Positions 60,951 through 64,000 of a stretch of 64,000 bases of DNA are shown here, one piece after another (positions within the stretch are counted from its first letter, which is position 1; every line of letters starts with the position of its first letter). Where the stretch lies: NCBI GenBank assembly GCA_902798385.1, contig CADBWK010000004.1, forward strand, positions 1-64,000, in the 5' to 3' direction. The position numbers and the translations under genes were made by a program. The notes beneath the pieces were generated by a model. It worked only from the letters and a program-made list of their open reading frames with translations, made no database searches and had not been told where the DNA came from. This DNA comes from an uncultured Bacteroidales bacterium (GTDB lineage Bacteria > Bacteroidota > Bacteroidia > Bacteroidales > Paludibacteraceae).

Positions 60951-63900
60951 GTGGGTATAGAGGACTTAAAAATACTATTCGGGGAACATCCGGAACTGGC
61001 AGCAGTTCGGAAGGAACTGGCGCATAAGAACGCACACGTATTATTGAGCGGTTTGCACGCTTCTGCACGCGCGCTGGCGCTGGCACACATGAAGATGCCG
61101 CTCTTTGTGATCTTTGACAATGCAGAAGCAGCACAATATCTGTACAGTGATCTGAAGGCGCTGGGCGCTGATGCCGGATTCTTTCCGGCGGCACAGAAAC
61201 GCCGGGCGGTCGATGAAGCCGCGCAGATACAACGGACGGAATGCCTGACTACCCTGCCCCGTATCATCGTCACCTACCCCGAGGCACTCGCAGAGCCGGT
61301 TCCGGCGAAAGAGGACTTGGCCAAACAAAGTGTGACGCTGAAGGTGGGCGAAGAAGTACGTATCTCCGATTTGAGCGAGATGCTCGCTGACTTAGGCTTC
61401 GAGCGCGTGGACTTTGTGTTCCAACCCGGGCAGTATGCCGTGCGTGGGTCGATCGTGGATATATACAGTTACAGCCACGACAACCCCTACCGTTTTGATT
61501 TCTTCGGCGACGAGATCGATTCGATTCGCGAGTTTGACATCGAAGATCAGCTAAGTAAGGCGAAAGTAGAGAAGGCAGAGATCGTAGGAGCTAAGAGCCA
61601 AGAGTCCGAAGTCAAGAGTTATATCCCGGACTATCTGGCGGAGGATACAGTGTGGGTGAGCAATGATTGGAGCGTAGCGCGATTTAAGTTAGAGGGGTTA
61701 CAGGTTACGGGTTACGAGTTACAGGAGCGAAAGACCATCGAGATAGCGGACAAGAGTACGTTTGCAGAGCACGTGAAAGTGACCTTCGAGACGATGCCTC
61801 AGCCGATCTTCCATAAGCAGTTCGATATCCTGACGGACGATCTCAAGAAGCATATCGACGAAGGGTACAAGGTCTATATCTTGGCAGAGCAGCAAAAGCA
61901 GCTCGATCGTCTGAAAGCGATCTTTGAGAGTATTCAGCATTCAGATGTCAGTATTCAGTTCATCGGCATCAACGCGACGCTGCACGAAGGATTTGTGGAT
62001 CGGGGGTTGAAGATTTGCTGTTATACCGACCACCAGATCTTCGAGCGCTACCACCGCGTGACGATGGCAAGCGAGAACGCACGACGTGGCAAAGCGATCA
62101 TCACGTTAAGGGAGATCAACCAGTTGCAGATCGGCGACTACGTGGTGCATAGCGATCACGGAATTGCGAAGTTCGGCGGATTGGTAACAACGCCGGTGAA
62201 CGGCAAACCGCAAGAGATGATCAAACTCAACTACCGCGACGGCGCGAACGTGTTTGTGAGTATCCATAACCTGCACCGCATCAGCAAGTACAAAGGTCGT
62301 GAGGGTTCAGAGCCTACGATCGCACGACTCGGAAGCGGTGCGTGGGAACGACTCAAGGAGCGCACGAAGGATAAGGTTAAGGATATCGCCCGCGATTTGA
62401 TACGTCTCTACGCGACGCGCAAACAGCAGAAAGGTTTTGCGTACTCGCCCGACGGATATATGCAGCACGAGTTGGAGGCATCGTTCTTGTACGAGGACAC
62501 ACCCGATCAGGCAAAGGCCACCGCAGAGGTTAAACGCGATTTGGAGAGTCCGATGCCGATGGATCGCCTTGTGTGCGGTGACGTAGGTTTTGGTAAGACC
62601 GAAGTAGCGATGCGCGCGGCGTTTAAGGTTGCGACAGACGGCAAACAAGTAGCCGTACTCGTGCCGACGACCGTCTTGGCGTTGCAGCACTACAACACCT
62701 TCACGGAGCGAATGAAGAACCTACCGGTACGGATCGAGTACCTCAGCCGACTCAAGTCCGCAAAAGAGATCAAAGAGATCTTGGCAGACCTGGAAGCAGG
62801 GAAGATCGATATCCTCATCGGTACGCACAAACTGATCGGCAAGAGTGTCAAATGGCACGATCTGGGTTTGCTCATCATCGACGAAGAACAGAAGTTCGGT
62901 GTGGCAGCCAAAGAGAAGCTGAAGAGCCTGCGCGCGAACGTCGATGTACTGACACTGACAGCAACCCCGATTCCGAGAACGCTTCAGTTCTCGCTCTTGG
63001 GTGCACGCGACTTGAGTATCATGACCACCCCGCCGCCGAACAGGTATCCCGTTCAGACGGAGTTAATCACGGTGGACGACGAAGACATCATCAAAGAGGC
63101 GATCGAGCTCGAGATGGCGCGTAACGGACAGGTGTTCATCGTCAACAACCGCATTGAGATGCTGCCGCGTATCGAGCATAAGATACAGAAATTATGTCCC
63201 GAAGCACGTATCATCACAGCGCACGGACAGTTGCCGGCAGGAGAGATGGAAGAACGATTGGAAGCGTTTATCAACTACGATTTCGATATCTTGATATCCA
63301 CGACTATCATCGAGTCGGGCGTCGATATACCGAACGTGAATACGATCCTCATCTTCAGTGCAAACAAATACGGCCTCGCGGACTTACATCAACTGCGCGG
63401 GCGTGTAGGGCGCTCGAACCGCAAGGCATATTGCTACCTGATTGCACCGGAGAAAGAACTGTTGACCGAAGATGCAAGGCGGCGTCTGGAAGCCTTGAGT
63501 ACGTTTGCTGAACTTGGCGCAGGATTCAACCTCGCGATGCAAGATCTGGATATCCGCGGCGCAGGAAACATGTTAGGCTCCGAGCAGTCAGGCTTTATTG
63601 CCGACTTGGGCTACGAGACCTATCAGCGGATATTGAACGAGGCGGTGGAGGAACTGAAGGAGGAAGAAGGGTTAACGAGTGAAGGAATGAACGAGTTAAC
63701 GAATGAAGGAGGCAAGCACCTCTGGTGTCAGGATGCGCAGTTGGAGACGGATATCGCGGTTTGTTTCCCGACGGATTATATCGAGAACATATCGGAGCGT
63801 ATCACCCTCTACCGCGAGTTGGACGGCATCCGCAGCGAGGAACAGTTATTGGACTTCCGTAAGAAGCTGATCGACCGTTTCGGTGTACTGCCCGAACCGG

Positions 63901-64000
63901 CGGAAGAACTGCTCGAAGTGGTACGTTTGCGTTGGCTCTGTTGCCGTTTGGGGGTAGAGAAGATATTACTCAAGGGCGAACGAATGACGCTGTACCTCAT
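60951..64000 (+). CDS. mfd: Transcription-repair coupling factor Mfd (3' end outside the window)
   Basis: 1,016 codons are seen and the frame is open to the right edge. Mfd removes stalled RNA polymerase and recruits UvrA. In order: a UvrB-like N-terminal part (LGFERVDFVFQPGQYAVRGSIVDIY), the RNA-polymerase-interacting domain (QIGDYVVHSDHGIAKFGG), the helicase with Walker A GDVGFGKT and DEEQ box, and the second motor domain with the translocase region (LRGRVGRSNRKAYCYL). No ATG lies in frame near the start; GTG at 60951 gives GIEDLKILFGEHPELAA, as the family begins, and is my choice. Four repeat-coded stretches are in frame. Confidence 0.94.
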   Translation, partial: MGIEDLKILFGEHPELAAVRKELAHKNAHVLLSGLHASARALALAHMKMPLFVIFDNAEAAQYLYSDLKALGADAGFFPAAQKRRAVDEAAQIQRTECLTTLPRIIVTYPEALAEPVPAKEDLAKQSVTLKVGEEVRISDLSEMLADLGFERVDFVFQPGQYAVRGSIVDIYSYSHDNPYRFDFFGDEIDSIREFDIEDQLSKAKVEKAEIVGAKSQESEVKSYIPDYLAEDTVWVSNDWSVARFKLEGLQVTGYELQERKTIEIADKSTFAEHVKVTFETMPQPIFHKQFDILTDDLKKHIDEGYKVYILAEQQKQLDRLKAIFESIQHSDVSIQFIGINATLHEGFVDRGLKICCYTDHQIFERYHRVTMASENARRGKAIITLREINQLQIGDYVVHSDHGIAKFGGLVTTPVNGKPQEMIKLNYRDGANVFVSIHNLHRISKYKGREGSEPTIARLGSGAWERLKERTKDKVKDIARDLIRLYATRKQQKGFAYSPDGYMQHELEASFLYEDTPDQAKATAEVKRDLESPMPMDRLVCGDVGFGKTEVAMRAAFKVATDGKQVAVLVPTTVLALQHYNTFTERMKNLPVRIEYLSRLKSAKEIKEILADLEAGKIDILIGTHKLIGKSVKWHDLGLLIIDEEQKFGVAAKEKLKSLRANVDVLTLTATPIPRTLQFSLLGARDLSIMTTPPPNRYPVQTELITVDDEDIIKEAIELEMARNGQVFIVNNRIEMLPRIEHKIQKLCPEARIITAHGQLPAGEMEERLEAFINYDFDILISTTIIESGVDIPNVNTILIFSANKYGLADLHQLRGRVGRSNRKAYCYLIAPEKELLTEDARRRLEALSTFAELGAGFNLAMQDLDIRGAGNMLGSEQSGFIADLGYETYQRILNEAVEELKEEEGLTSEGMNELTNEGGKHLWCQDAQLETDIAVCFPTDYIENISERITLYRELDGIRSEEQLLDFRKKLIDRFGVLPEPAEELLEVVRLRWLCCRLGVEKILLKGERMTLYL
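61590..61620 (+). repeat. AAGAGCC/AAGAGTC repeat, in frame in mfd
   Basis: The words CTAAGAGCCAAGAGTCCGAA and GTCAAGAGTT code AKSQESEVKS, similar in style to the batD repeat. Confidence 0.75.
61695..61722 (+). repeat. GGGTTAC repeat x4, in frame in mfd
   Basis: GGGTTAC, AGGTTAC, GGGTTAC, GAGTTAC code LQVTGYELQ. Confidence 0.95.
61932..61960 (+). repeat. ATTCAG repeat, in frame in mfd
   Basis: TATTCAGCATTCAGATGTCA followed by GTATTCAG, coding IQHSDVSIQF. Confidence 0.9.
63669..63711 (+). repeat. GTTAACGA/GAATGAAGG repeat, in frame in mfd
   Basis: GTTAACGAGTGAAGGAATGA and GAGTTAACGAATGAAGG, coding LTSEGMNELTNEGG in a loop of the C-terminal part. Confidence 0.9.

Overview
This 64 kb window comes from a Bacteroidales-type chromosome (phylum Bacteroidota). 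The evidence is the gene set: type IX secretion genes porU and porV, the Bacteroidota form of LptD, a moxR-DUF58-bat operon, a fused DAHP synthase/chorismate mutase, a DUF5686 outer-membrane protein, PCMD and cadherin-like surface domains, and promoters of the Bacteroidota form TTG-N20-TAnnTTTG. Coding regions are GC-rich with strong codon bias, which produces many long antisense frames that are not genes. I saw no rRNA, tRNA, CRISPR array, prophage or intact insertion sequence.

Layout. 1-3.7 kb: a partial gene diverges from a lipoprotein S9 peptidase, an acyl-ACP thioesterase and a free-standing class II ribonucleotide reductase C-terminal domain. 3.8-9.1 kb: RNase G, a tiny basic protein and HU (minus), MutY (plus), then a Rossmann/DUF2520 protein and an M20 peptidase (minus). 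9.2-20.5 kb (plus): LptD, an FKBP isomerase, Der, a degenerate FAH-like protein, PorU, PorV, IspF, a small protein and shikimate kinase. 20.5-26.3 kb (minus): SufE, FtsE, a DUF349 protein, ArgS, a GT2 glycosyltransferase and a YycJ-like hydrolase. 26.4-31.7 kb (plus): lipoprotein, DAHP synthase/chorismate mutase, DUF5686 protein and an OMP. 31.7-41.7 kb (minus): one 3,314-residue secreted repeat protein. 42-50 kb (plus): MoxR-DUF58-Bat operon. 50-55.7 kb (minus): RimP-NusA-IF-2 and a lipoprotein. 55.8-60.8 kb (minus): accessory genes, including a trypsin domain fused to a beta-barrel-like region and a ParE-type toxin-antitoxin pair. 60.9 kb to the end: Mfd.

Three patterns go beyond the gene list. 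(1) An oriented 13-bp box, TTGCRTATRTCAA, sits 18-20 bp upstream of a TAnnTTTG box at eleven intergenic sites, serving twelve promoters. One copy serves two divergent promoters. (2) Families of 7-9 bp tandem words (GGGTTAC, ATTGGTG, GATTGGA, GGAAATGAT, AACGATT, ATTCAG types) lie in gaps and also in frame inside conserved genes (mutY, argS, aroF, mfd, lptD, batD and others), where they code inserts, termini, a signal peptide and start or stop codons. (3) A textbook sigma-54-like element precedes the moxR-bat operon, unlike every other promoter seen here.

Starts generally lack a clear Shine-Dalgarno, as expected for the phylum. Many genes are coupled by ATGA, GTGA or TGATG overlaps, and three convergent pairs overlap at their 3' ends.
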